DNA of 64,000 nucleotides, taken from the NCBI GenBank assembly GCA_963921425.1, contig OY992833.1, forward strand, positions 21,413,454 to 21,477,453, written 5' to 3'. Below, piece after piece: positions 1-11,247 of this stretch. Every line of letters starts with the position of its first letter. Positions within the stretch are counted from its first letter, which is position 1. This DNA comes from Dryas octopetala. Lineage: Eukaryota; Streptophyta; Magnoliopsida; Rosales; Rosaceae. A program made the position numbers and the translations under genes. The notes under the pieces are model-generated. The model was not told the DNA's origin. It did no database searches and saw nothing but the letters and a program-made list of their open reading frames with translations.

Positions 1-68
1 CTAATAACAATAACATAACGTTACTCATTATACATTTGGATATTAAATAGTTTTATTTTTGTTTGTAG

Positions 69-346
69 AAAAAAGAATGATGTCGCTCGTGAATGCTAAT
101 GATTGTATATTATCTACGATTGGCGGTGGTTGTCCTGATGAAGATGAGTGCCGGCTGACATGCACTCCTTGTTACCGGAATGTTGGGCATGTCGACTCCT
201 TCTGCCGCGCTGCTGGTGGAGGAATTCTAGTTGATACATGTAATTGTGTGATGAAAGATGGTGCTCCCTGCAACCCTGTTGGTCCACCAAAGTGCCCCAA
301 CTGGCCTCGATCTGCTGCTGCTGCTACCAATTTCACTTCAAATTAA
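69..346 (+). CDS. Cysteine-rich defensin-like secreted peptide, last exon (5' part outside window)
   Basis: The reading frame is open from a pyrimidine-rich splice acceptor (AG at 67-68) to a TAA at 344-346. It encodes about 92 residues with ten cysteines, including the spacings CPDEDEC, CTPC and CNC. This pattern resembles plant defensin-like (DEFL) peptides, in which a first exon encodes the signal peptide and a second the cysteine-rich mature part. No signal peptide is visible here, so the first exon should lie before base 1. The protein ends in a short Ala/Pro/Asn-rich tail after the last cysteine. If the family call is right, the product is a small secreted disulfide-bonded peptide of defence or signalling type. 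The exact subfamily cannot be told from the sequence, and ten cysteines is more than the eight of a classical plant defensin. Confidence 0.55.
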
Positions 347-1315
347 CAATATTGTGGAAAACCCACTTCAATTATATTGTAATACCAATGTGAAAACCAA
401 GATATTGGTTTCACATAGTGATAAATAATAGTGAAGTGTTTGTTTACCCTGCTTTAATATTGAATATGACTTGTTATAGTTCTAATGGTCATTTCTCTAT
501 CCCACACACACAACTATACTCATGGTAAGAATTGGAATCTCGTTTTTCTCTCTTCGAACTAATTAAACAGGCATAAGAAAATGTATGAAATTACTTTAAC
601 CATCCCATCATAAAAATCTGTTTGGTTAAAATTGCTGATATTATTGGCTTTCATGGCAAAGCCAATTTTTTTCTTTGAAAAAAAAAAAAAAAGAGAAAAA
701 AAGAGACAATAAAGTTTCCAAGGCCCACAACACGATGGTAGAGAAGAAAACCAATGGCACGAGGCCCAAACCTTATGAAGCGAATGTTCCAGCTCATATG
801 GGCCATGCACTCTAAAGCATATAACCAATTTTTGTCCAAAAAAAACTTAATAGAAGTTAAAATTTAGAAAATTGATCGACTAAACACACAATTTCAAGTG
901 GGAGGTGTAAATGACATATTTTAAAGTTGATGGATCAAAATACATGACCAATGTTTTGGAAATATTAGTAAAATTTACCCTTAATTTTTATTTTTGTCAC
1001 ATTGTTTAAAAAAAATGCTTAAAAAGTGATCAAAGGTTAACAAAGTTAAGCTATCTTTTATCTTGACTAAATTCTAGATTCTTATATTTTTGTCATATGA
1101 TTCATATTGTATCTTTCGCCTTTAGCAAAGATATAAATTTAGACTATTTTGAAAGGTTAGTATATTAGAGGGAAACTTGTTGAAATTTTCTTAATTTAAT
1201 GTGAAATGGAGTGTAAGCTTATCAATTTTTTTCTATCAAATTAAAATTTGATATTATAAAATTATTCTGTGATGCTTGTTTTTCTTTTGGGTAAACTGTC
1301 ATGCTTGTTATATAA
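347..1315. other. AT-rich intergenic stretch, no gene seen
   Basis: This holds the 3' flank of the defensin-like exon and then AT-rich DNA with short homopolymer runs, such as poly-A near 680-700. Neither strand shows a convincing coding frame, splice pattern or terminal repeat. Confidence 0.6.
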
Positions 1316-1324
1316 AATAGTAAA

Positions 1325-1657
1325 GAGTTAACTACAAATAGTACCCTTAAATTATATTATGTAACATTTTCTCCCTCAAATTAAAATTTTTAACACTAAT
1401 CTTTGTCAATTTTGCACATGTGGTGCCGGCCACGTGACTTATCTTGCCTAGGGTAGTTTCATGTTAAATGTCAATTAAAATTGAAAATAAGAAAACAAAA
1501 ATGCCCTCAAGTATAAGGCCACAGACACCACGTGGCACCACTTGTGCAAAATGTTTAATCAAATTAAGTTTAAGGGGGTAAAGTGCAAAAATATTATAAT
1601 TTGGGGGACAAAGCGTTAAACATGACATAATTTGAAGGTGATATTTGTAATTAGCCC
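1325..1657. mobile_element. MULE-type MITE, 333 bp, 9-bp target duplication
   Basis: The ends are inverted repeats of about 57 bp: the right end read backwards matches the left end at most positions (shared core ACTACAAATA / ATTACAAATA, then ...CAAATT). The element is flanked by the identical 9-mer AATAGTAAA at 1316-1324 and 1658-1666. A 9-bp duplication with long TIRs is typical of Mutator-like elements. No transposase is present, so it is non-autonomous. Confidence 0.8.
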
Positions 1658-1867
1658 AATAGTAAAATCCCATTCGTGATATTGGGATAGCAGAACCGGT
1701 TGAAGGTACATCTTATCCTATAACTCGACCATCAATTTGCAATCAACCAAACAGACCCCTTGAGTGAACTTCTTCCTCAAGTAGTCTTTTACCTCCTATA
1801 ACCCAAAATCACAACACTGAGCCAACTTCTCAAGTCCCGAATCAAACTCAGAGAGAGATCGAATTCG

Positions 1868-1875
1868 AAACCCTA
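1868..1875 (+). promoter_or_regulatory. telo-box-like motif AAACCCTA upstream of the proteasome gene start codon
   Basis: AAACCCTA lies 23 bp before the ATG of the proteasome beta4 gene, within its probable 5' leader. This motif (telo-box) is frequent near the transcription start of plant ribosomal and other growth-linked housekeeping genes. Function here is inferred from the motif and its position only. Confidence 0.35.
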
Positions 1876-1897
1876 GCATATTCAGAAGAAGAAGGAG

Positions 1898-4431
1898 ATG
1901 GAATGCGTTTTTGGCTTGGTAGGGGACGGGTTCTCCATAGTGGCGGCGGACACGTCAGCTGTGCACAGCATCCTGGTGCATAAGTCCAACGAGGACAAGA
2001 TCATGGTCCTCGACTCCCACAAGCTCATCGCCGCCAGCGGCGAGCCCGGCGACAGGTTCGAAAAATCTATTTTGAGTTTAATTTCGATCGCCGGTCATTG
2101 TGGCTTGGATAAATTTGATGTTTTTTTATAAATGTTTTTATTTGATTTGGCGAAACATAGGGTTCAATTCACTGAGTACATCCAGAAGAACGTTGCCTTG
2201 TATCAGTTCCGCAATGGCATCCCATTGACAACTGCTGCCGCAGCCAATTTCACCCGTGGCGAGCTCGCCACGGCCTTGCGAAAGGTAAAGCTTATTTTTT
2301 GTTAATAGATTTTATGTTTTGTGTTCATTTTTTTGGTTAATTAGAATTTTGCCCAATATTAGGGATCTAGAGTTATGGTTAATATAACTCTATTGGAGTT
2401 CTTTATCCTTAATCCCCTTTTGAAGAGTCTAGGGTTTTTTTTTTAATTCATTTGAGATGCGTATTGGGATTTAGTTAAAAATGTAACAACTTGGAAATTA
2501 ATTATACGAAGTGGGGTTCAAGCCAAAAACAAAAAGGGAATGATGTGAAGTTGGCTAATGCTTTGACGTGTGCACACTATTTCTGTTTTTTGTTTGAGCA
2601 TGCAATTATAATGTTATCATGAGTAAGACAATTTCGTTTTTGACCTTATAACTTGAGCAAATTTCTCAATGGCTTCACCAGTCATTGGTTTTGGATAACA
2701 ACATTATTAGGTGGGAGGATCCATACATCTTTCTTATGGTATGCTTTAATTGCCAGTAACATAGGATGCAATTTAGCGGTTATATCGCAAGGTTCAGTAA
2801 TCAGAGACTGAGAGTTTGAACTCGTGTATAATATAATCAGGTAGGGGAGGCTGTGGGCGCCATAGATGCTAGGTATATGGTTTGACAAGAGTTATGGTCC
2901 TAGTTAGGCATGATGATGCAATCTCATGTCGACCTAAAGTTTTGTTTGGATGTGTATAACGTATGTAAAATGTTTCTAACTTCCAGTATGAGTTTAAGAA
3001 CATTGGAATTTAGAAATGAGGTCACTTGGGAAGTTTCCTAGACACTTAATTGGGATTCAAAGTGTCTGATCTTGTAGTTGGGCCTTGTGCATAATTGCAT
3101 ACAGATTAAAGAGTTCACACTGAGATTCAAGGGCAGAGAAAGGGGCAATTTTGAAGCCTCAAATGTTTTAGAGTTTGTTTTGTGTTTGATTGTTGTTGCA
3201 ATGCATCTTGTTCAGTTGTTCTTAACTTCATTTTAGAGATTTGGGTGTAAATTTCTAGGAATACTAAAGGGGGGCATGGGAAAGTGGTGTGATTTTCTTT
3301 TGGTTTTGTTTAAGTATAGTCATTACGGTTCCTATAAAAAAAAAGTGTCTTTCTGACAGTTTGCTAGTTAACTAGTCAAGACTCAAACGATCATTATAAA
3401 CTGAAGTCCTGGTCCTATTAGAATAAGTTTGTGCCAGCTGCCAACAATGTATAATAGAATCCTCTAATATATCATATATTTAACATTGGATTCAAAATTT
3501 TCCAGCCACATTTGAGCTTTTTGACAGCAATATGGCCTCCTCTCTTATGTGTGATTGCCTTATATACCCCCAGATTTTCTTCTAAATTCAAACCACAACC
3601 ATATACGTATAGTATTCAAAGAGCCTTAAGTTCACTCCCCAGATTTTAATGATAACAGCCCTAGCCTTAATTACTGTGCAACCCAAAATTATGAAAGTAG
3701 CTGCTGCACCAACCAGAACTCAATTTCTAAAATTCTAGGGACTTCTTGCCTTCAAATCCTAGCTAGTCCTCAAAATATATCCTATATCCTAGCAAGACTT
3801 TGCCCCTTTTATCATTATTCATTGAACTGCTATTCTAATTTTTGTATAAATTTAAATTTAAAAAATATTGCGTCAAGATTTTAGGACATCATCATGGTCT
3901 TCTTTCCTTTTCATCAAAGGCTTGGAATGTTGAGGACAAATCATAGTGGCGAGTCTCAAGTATTATGTATGCTTCTCAGTTTTGAGGTTGTTGAGTATAT
4001 GAAGATGGTATTCCTAAAGGGTTGAGTCAACTTATGTTCCATAGGTGGGGATCTAGCAAGGGTTTTAAACACTATCAGGTCACCATGGGTATGGTTGAAC
4101 AAATATGGTTCCAACTTCCAACCTCCAAAAAAACGTGTGTTGGGGGGGGGGGGGGGAATTTTCCTATGTGAGTTGTCTTGTACTTATTTTTTTCTTTTTT
4201 AAGTCATGGATTTGTTCTTTATCAGGTTTGTGAAGGTGCTAAGAACAAATAACCATGTACATTCCTGTTGTCTACTAGAAATGAAGGTGCTTGTTAATAT
4301 ATCATACTGTTTGTCAAAGAGGTCAAGGCTCAGTTCATCCTTCGAGGGCTTTTTAACTTTGCTTGTGTTTCTTTAGCCAGATGAGGTACAGATGGGTTAG
4401 GCATGCTTCATAAGTTGTGGTGTGTGTGTGT

Positions 4432-4475
<44 letters not shown>

Positions 4476-5006
4476 AATTTTGTTAAGTCATGGGTGCTAG
4501 AAATGTACTTGAGAAGAATCTGTCAGTAGGTTTGCACTTACAGGTATTTTTGCTGGTGTCCAACGTGCCCCCTCCCTTTAGCAATAGAATTTTAAATAGC
4601 TGATTCTTGATACATAACCTTTATTTATATTTTCATTTCTGCTTCTTTTTTTTAACAAAATTTTATATTTCAGAACCCATACTCAGTGAACATTCTTATG
4701 GCTGGCTATGACAAGGAGACAGGACCATCACTCTACTACATCGATTACATTGCCTCACTCCACAAGGTTGATAAGGGTGCATTTGGTTATGGGTCCTATT
4801 TCGCACTCTCCTTGATGGACAGACACTACCACAGTGGCATGTCAGTGGAAGAAGCGATTGACTTGGTTGACAAGATCATCATTGAGATCCGATCAAGGCT
4901 GGTTGTGGCTCCACCCAATTTCGTGATCAAGATTGTTGACAAGGATGGGGCGAGGCAGTATGCCTGGCGAGAATCTATCAAGGATGCTGGTGTTGCTGCC
5001 GCTTGA
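1898..5006 (+). CDS. PBD: 20S proteasome beta4 subunit (proteasome subunit beta type-2)
   Basis: Three exons, 1898-2055, 2161-2284 and 4674-5006, all with GT-AG borders, join into 204 codons plus stop. The protein begins [20 protein letters not shown] and contains [34 protein letters not shown] and [19 protein letters not shown], all matching plant PBD1/PBD2. It is the beta4 ring subunit of the 20S proteasome core, which degrades ubiquitin-tagged proteins in cytosol and nucleus. It lacks the propeptide and N-terminal catalytic threonine of beta1, beta2 and beta5, as expected for the inactive beta4. The length equals the usual family length. Intron 2 is 2.4 kb and holds a poly-G run (4141-4156) and a GT/GA microsatellite. 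The start is the first ATG after an AAACCCTA element and matches the family N-terminus. The gene appears intact. Confidence 0.96.
4419..4474. repeat. (GT)n(GA)n compound microsatellite in proteasome intron 2
   Basis: A short GT run passes directly into about 44 bp of uninterrupted GA repeats within the long second intron, about 200 bp upstream of exon 3. Confidence 0.95.
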
Positions 5007-5860
5007 GGTTTTAATTTCATCACAGACTTGTGTTTATTTGTACGTTTAAACTTTTGGTGGGTCAATTTAGTTATTCTAGTATATGGGAATTAATGTTCTG
5101 TCAGAACCTCAGAACCTATTTCAAATTCTCAAAGTAGCTCTGTTGTTTGAACTTCTGATACGCTGAATAGCTGTAATTTGGGAAAATGGACCTTTAAAAG
5201 TGGGGAGTTTCATTTGCAATGACCGGAGTGCTCATGTATGTTGAAGAACATGTGAGAGGGATTCACTTGTCTTCCCATTCCTTAAGTTTTTTCCTTTTTG
5301 CTTGGTTGGTGGCTATTGTGTTATTCATGCATGCATAAATCACTCCAATTGGTAAGCAGCCAGAACCAAGAGTCCCAAGTTTTGGGGATAAAAAAAAAAA
5401 AGGGAATGTTATCTACCTTCTCCCTTCTTTTGTTGCCATGTGTACTCTACTAATTTTTAAATAGAAGACTTTAATGTTTTGAAAAACACAAAAATTAAAA
5501 GCTTTGCTGTTTCCCTTCTTTGGATTGGACTCGATCCTCAAACTCAAGGAACGGGTTGGTTTCAATTTATGAAAAAAAAAAAAAAAATCTTGATAAAAGT
5601 ATAACACAATTACTTCAATTAATCAAACAAAGCAATACCTTCAAAGCTTCAACATGAAGAGAAAATAATAATATCACAACCATATTGTTACCAAATATTA
5701 TAGTTTAGGTTTTATTCCACACAAATATATATAAGATAGAATATATATTTTGACATCCTTTAAATCTCTAGTTCATCTTTAATAACAATATATAAACTAA
5801 ATATTATATTACTAATTTAAATTAAAATATAATCTAATATATAGATTATAGCATAATACT
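5007..5860. other. 3' flank of proteasome gene, no gene seen
   Basis: This contains the 3' UTR and then AT-rich DNA with poly-A runs near 5390 and 5572. No supported frame or terminal repeats were found. Confidence 0.6.
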
Positions 5861-6865
5861 AATACAAATCGGGTTGGGAATTCGGGTCGAGTTCAGCTTG
5901 GGCTTGTGCAGGCATGACTTCTACCTAAGCCCAACCCAAAAAATTCGTGTTTGGGTCCGGGTCCGGGTTCGGGCAGGTTTTGACTTTTTCAAACCCTCCC
6001 ACACGGGTTCAAACACTGGATTGAGTTCGGGTAGGCTCAGGTTGATCCGGTCCAAGTTGCACCCCTAGAGATATCTATTGATCCATCTATTGCTCTTTGT
6101 ACCTCTAAATATTTTTCTCCCAAAACTTTTAGTTTTACCCTAATATTAAATTATAAGATAGATGAAAGAGTGAGAGAGAGATAGATAGCCGATGCAGGCG
6201 GTGGTAGGCCGCTGATAACGACGCCGCAGGTGAAGAAAGGTAGTGGAGGAGTAAGGTTGGGTTTTTTTGCTGACTTATCGACGTTCGACCCGTTCCGATT
6301 GGTTCAGTGGTTGTTCTTTCATTTTCGATTTCGAACTCCGACCGATCTGTGCCGGCAATAATCGAGTCGAAGCCGGTACTGAAATGCCCATATTGGTGGT
6401 ATTCCGATACCGAAAACTACACCGACTAGTCAACCAAGCAACCCTCGTCGGCCTCTCCTCTGCAATCTCCCCTCGCCAACCTCTCCTTTGCAAACCCAAC
6501 AACCCTCGGCTGGCCTTTCCTCTATAATCTCTCACTGACGGCCTCCTTGAGAACCCATTAATCTCATTTTCAATCTCTCATCGCCGCCTCTCCTCTGCAA
6601 ACCCAGCAACCCAGCAATCTCTCCTCTACAACCTAGCACATCCACTTCCTCCAGAAACCAAAAACCAGCAACCTCTCTCAGTCTCTCCCTCTTTATATAT
6701 CTTTTTTTCTCTCCAATACTGACTTCCACCGACCGCCACGACCGATACTGAAACAGGCGGTAACTGACAATGTCGGTGGCGAATCTGGTCATTCCGCTGG
6801 TGGCAGTTCAATAGTCGGTGGTGGCCAATCGATTCGGTTACCAAACCGATTCCACTCCTATAGAT
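5860..6865. mobile_element. Remnants of one or two non-autonomous hAT-like elements
   Basis: GC-rich low-complexity DNA (repeated GGGTCCGGGTTCGGG-like words near 5950, CCGATACCGAAAAC-like words near 6400) contrasts with its AT-rich flanks. Two stretches look like hAT termini: GCACCCCTAG near 6058-6067 and ACCAAACCGATTCCACTCC near 6839-6857. Matching left ends and 8-bp duplications were not found, so this is scored as truncated or nested debris. Open frames here are by-products of the GC-rich composition. Confidence 0.4.
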
Positions 6866-7540
6866 GAGTGTTGCTACGTGGGTGGGGTGGGTTTTTAATT
6901 GGTTACTATTCTATTTTCTTAAATTCTTTTAATTTTTTTAAGGTGAGTTTTAGAGAGAAAAGAAATTAAAAACTATAATTAAAGATGAATAATGGCAAAT
7001 TCTAAATGGTTGGTTGTGCCACTCAGCATGATGAGGTGGCAAGTAACTCCCTACACAAGTTTTTCTCATTATAATTATATGTGCATCTTCATTGCATTGT
7101 TCTATTATATATATCTCATAGACCTTTTCATACTCAATTAAACATACCCCTAAAAGTTTAAAATCACTCATATGTCTCGTCCTCATGCTGTAATTTATTG
7201 TTTCCTCATTCAATTTCAGTAATTCCTTTTCAAGTTTAAAATCAAGTTTTAGTCTTTAAACATGTTTAACACACCATCAAACACCTAATTATACTGAACA
7301 CTTAAGTATTAGCGAGTGAACATATTAAAGATAATAGATTTTAATTTTTCTAAAATTTGGATTGAGTTCTTATTCTCATATTTCTTTTATGATGATTTTC
7401 TAGTATGTATATTTTAAAGTTTCAAAAATTGTGGAAATTCTAGTATAGGTATGGTTTGTCTTTGAAGTTGGGATATTCAAAGTTGTTGGACCCTCTTGAG
7501 GATTGTGCTAGGGTTCTTCGAACTAGGAATATTATGATTT
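6866..7540. other. AT-rich intergenic stretch
   Basis: No coding frame with family-like composition, no RNA gene and no clear terminal repeats were seen. Confidence 0.55.
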
Positions 7541-7544
7541 ATAT

Positions 7545-9930
7545 TTAAATTGTTTTCTTCTTTTTTTGGGCCGAGTGTTCGTTGTCTCTTGTTTTTTTTC
7601 ATCAGGGTGTTCATTGTCTTTCCTTAAGTTAGCTATTTTAAATTCTTGATTTTGATCATATTATATTCTTTACTTTTTAAAAAAAGATGAAAGAGAAAAG
7701 AAAGAAAAGGAAAAAAAGGAAAGAAAAGGAAAAAAATTGATGCTTGATTTGGACATGAATCAATTGTTGTGTTGATCTGGATAGGTCGATTGTCGCTGCT
7801 ACGTCTAGATAGAACTCAACCAACGTTGCTAAGTCTGAATGAAAGGTGTCAAATGGGTCAGGCTGGTCCAAGCACGATACGGTTAAAATAGGCACATCAC
7901 AACACAGTACAAGTAAATGGGCCGGGCCGGGACAAATTTTTTAGCCCATTAGGCACGGTACGAGCACGACACAATCCAAGCACGATACGAACACGAAATG
8001 GACTCGAATTAGGCACGACTTCTTTAACATTGTTTTTTTCATAATTAAAGAACTTATCAACAAGAATATTCAAATTTCATGCAAAAAAATATTAATATTT
8101 AATTACAAAAAAAAAATCATAAAATTAGTTTTCTCACCATAAAAAAGAAAAAGAAAAAAGACTCGTAGGCCTGCCCGTGCCCAAATGACTCGTGGCCAAA
8201 AATGGTCTTAACTATATGGCCGGTGCAATTTTCTCTCCTCTCTTAGACTAATACCTTAATGTTTTTTTATTTTTGACTAAGGTCTAAAAATAATTGTCCA
8301 GATGTTTTTAATTTAAAAAATGTCTAATATTATCCTATTTTTATATTATCTTAATATTATCATATTATCCTAAAATTAATTATGGGATTTAAATTATATA
8401 CATCTAATAAAAATGTATCAGCCCACAAAATATAAAATAATCAAACAAGGAAAAAAAAAAATTTTATGGGTACATTTCAATTGTACTAATCGATCGATGG
8501 TTTGTTGGCATTTATGTTATGGTTTAGCTCTGAGATTTTGGGTGGCCTCCACCAAGCCTATTCAATACCCTAGGAGGGAATGAGGTGAAAAAATGAGGAT
8601 TTACTCTCAAAACTCAAGGAAGGAAGCAACATGGCCGAGCGATCAGCGGCGAAAGCCGAGCGTTCAGATCAAGTGCGCATGTTTGTTGGTGCGCACCTAA
8701 TCAAATATATATATATATATATAGCAACCCATGTATTGTTACAATTGAAATGTACCTATATAATTATATATATATATATAAACCTACGTATTGGTACAAT
8801 TGAAATGTACCTATATATACTTCTTTTTTTTTTTACTTGTTTGATTATTTTCTATTTTGTAGGTTAATGCATTTGTTTTTCATATTTGTATAATTTAAAC
8901 ATATATTATCTTTTATTATTTTAAATTATAAAACATAAAAACTAGATAATCTTGAATGTTTTAATTAAAAAGTCTAAAAATAAAAAAATGTCCTAATGGA
9001 TATTATCTTTCATAATTTTTAAAATTAATTCATATTAATTATCTTAATTTTAAGAGATAATATGAGTCAAAATTTTTAAAAAGTCCATTTTTTGGACCTT
9101 AGCCTTAAAAATTGAATTTAAGTACAAATCTAAATACCTATATGGTTTTAGTCTGAATGAACCACCAAAATTGGACATACTTCTATTAACTGAAAATTAA
9201 AAGGGCCGACCTGACCCGTTTGACACCTTCAGTCTAGATAGAGATCTACCGTGGCTGCTTAGTTTGGATAGAAGTCAACCACACCCCCTTTCGAAAGAAA
9301 AGAGAGAAAAGAAATAAGAAAAAAGGAAAAAAATTGCTACTTGGTTTGAATATGAATTAACCGTGCTGCTAATTTGGACAAGTTGATTGTTGATGCTAAT
9401 CTGGACAGGTCGACTGGCACTGTTAGGTCTTGATAAAAGTCGATAGGCGCTACTAGGTCTGGATAAAAGTCAACCGCCACCCCCTTCAATATTAAATTGT
9501 TTTCTTCTTTTTTTGGGCCGAGTGTTTGTGGTCTCTCCTTTTTATTTTTTTTTTTCATTAGGGAGTTTGTTGTTTCTCGTTAGCTATTTTAATTTCTTGA
9601 TTTTGATCATATTATTTTTATTACTTTTTAAACCATAAAGAAAAAAAAGAGAAAAAGAAGAGAGAAAAGGAAATAAGAAAAAAAGGAAAAATTACTATTT
9701 TGTTTAGACATGAATCGACCGTTGCTGCTAATTTGGACAGGTTGACTGTCGATGTTAATCTGGATAAGTTGACCGTCGCTGCTAAATCTTGATAGAAGTC
9801 AACCGCTGCTATTAGATCAGGATAGAAGTCGACCGCCGCTATTAGGTCTAAATAGAAGTCGACCGTTGCTATTAGGTCTGGATAAAAGTTGACCGCCACT
9901 GTTAAGTCTGAATAGAATTCGACCGTCCAT
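7545..9930. repeat. Duplicated block with 30-bp minisatellite, interrupted by a transposon
   Basis: A segment beginning TTAAATTGTTTTCTTC and including GGGCCGAGTG and TTTTGATCATATTAT occurs at about 7545-7680 and again at 9490-9630. After each copy comes a purine-rich run and then 30-bp units of the type GACCGCCGCTATTAGG plus TCTGGATAGAAGTC. The units are at 7740-7835 with 9231-9490, and at 9690-9935. On the minus strand the units read as ten-residue repeats (VDFYPDLIAA-like) and stay open for about 90 codons at 9621-9899. Nothing else suggests a gene. The first block is split by the hAT-like element at 7840-9231. Confidence 0.7.
7840..9231. mobile_element. Non-autonomous hAT-like element inserted in the minisatellite
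   Basis: The left end TGAAAGGTGTCAAATGGGTC and the right end, read backwards, TGAAGGTGTCAAACGGGTC form TIRs. Imperfect 8-bp flanks (GTCTGAAT and GTCTAGAT) suit hAT. Inside the left end is a low-complexity stretch rich in GCACGACAC-like words, as common in plant hAT derivatives. A smaller nested structure lies at about 8468-8815: the word GTACATTTCAATTGTA on the left and its complement twice on the right, around (AT)n runs. No transposase frame was found. Confidence 0.6.
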
Positions 9931-11247
9931 CTCCTTTTATGACGGAAAACTTATGAAAACTCTGTGAATTTATGTGAAAACACTTTCTAAAAATCCAAAA
10001 TTTTACAATTTAGAAGATTTCAAAACTTTAGAATAAGAACGAAAATGGCCTTTCAAAATTCCAAAACATTTTTGGAAATTTTCCAAAGACCCGACCTCTC
10101 TTTTGACCCAATCCATCTGAAATCACACGGTTCACACCCGACAGCATAAGTTTTAGCTGGGGAAAGCCCGTATTGGGCAGCAGAGATACGAAGCAATGAG
10201 ACTGCGACACGTGTAATGCGGTTATACGGTGGCTGCCTCAGTCTCCGTCCATATACCCGACTCCCGAGCCTTCTCTGCCACCATACCATTACTGAATACC
10301 GGCCAACTGCAAACAGCCAAACACCACCATAGGGATCCTAGGTGAGCATTTTTAGTGAAAACTGGGTAAAAAAAGCAAACAAATTTTTTTTATTTTTGGC
10401 CACTAAATAAAGCAAACAATTTGAACAAGTTAAATCTAAGAAAGGTTGAAAATGGCACTTTACTAATCACTACCAGCTCAACTAATTTTTACCCTTTTAT
10501 TTGTTCCAATTTTCCATAGGATTTTGGTTTTTTTGGTAATCTTCATTTTCTCACACTCTTCACGCTTTACTGAACCCTTGTTGAACTTTTGTCATCTGAT
10601 GAAATGCAGTGAACCCTTTTCAATATTCTCTTTAGGATCGGGTCGGTGAGGTTTGATCAAAGTTGGGTTTTGATCATCTCTGTCGTTTAAAGCGTCCTCA
10701 GTTGTTTTCACGGGTTCGTCTCTTAACCTAATCTTATAGTTTTCGTTTATACCCATTTCTCAGTCACTGTGAATTTGTATGTATTTGATGGCAATGTGTG
10801 TGCAATGTGTTGCTATGTAATTTCGGACTCTGGCTCTTATATGGGTTTCGGGTATTGATGCAAGCTTTTGTTGATTTTGTGGAAATAATGACATTTTAAT
10901 CAGATTTGTACGCTGCTAATTGCTGAGTTCTCAAACGTGTTGGTATGTTTTAGGGAGGTTGTGTTTTCACTTGTTTCTTATTGGTCTGTGGTGTTTTTGA
11001 TTGTGGGTCTACTGGTTTCATTTCAGAGCTTTTATGTTATTGTTGATTATTCCATTTTTTTTCCCTTCTGTTTCCAATGTAGCTTTAGTAAGCCTTGGTA
11101 GAGAATTTGGGTTGCAATTTATGGTAATCCTTCTTGTAAATCACCAAACGGGCACTTAATCTTTTAGTCAGACACTTTCTTCTTCTTCTTGTTCAATTTT
11201 TTAGTGGAAACTCACATTTTCTTGTTCATGTCAGTCTCTGTTTGGTG

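Noticed and set aside
7545-9935. CRISPR-like array
   Set aside because: Units are contiguous with no unique spacers, and the DNA is eukaryotic.
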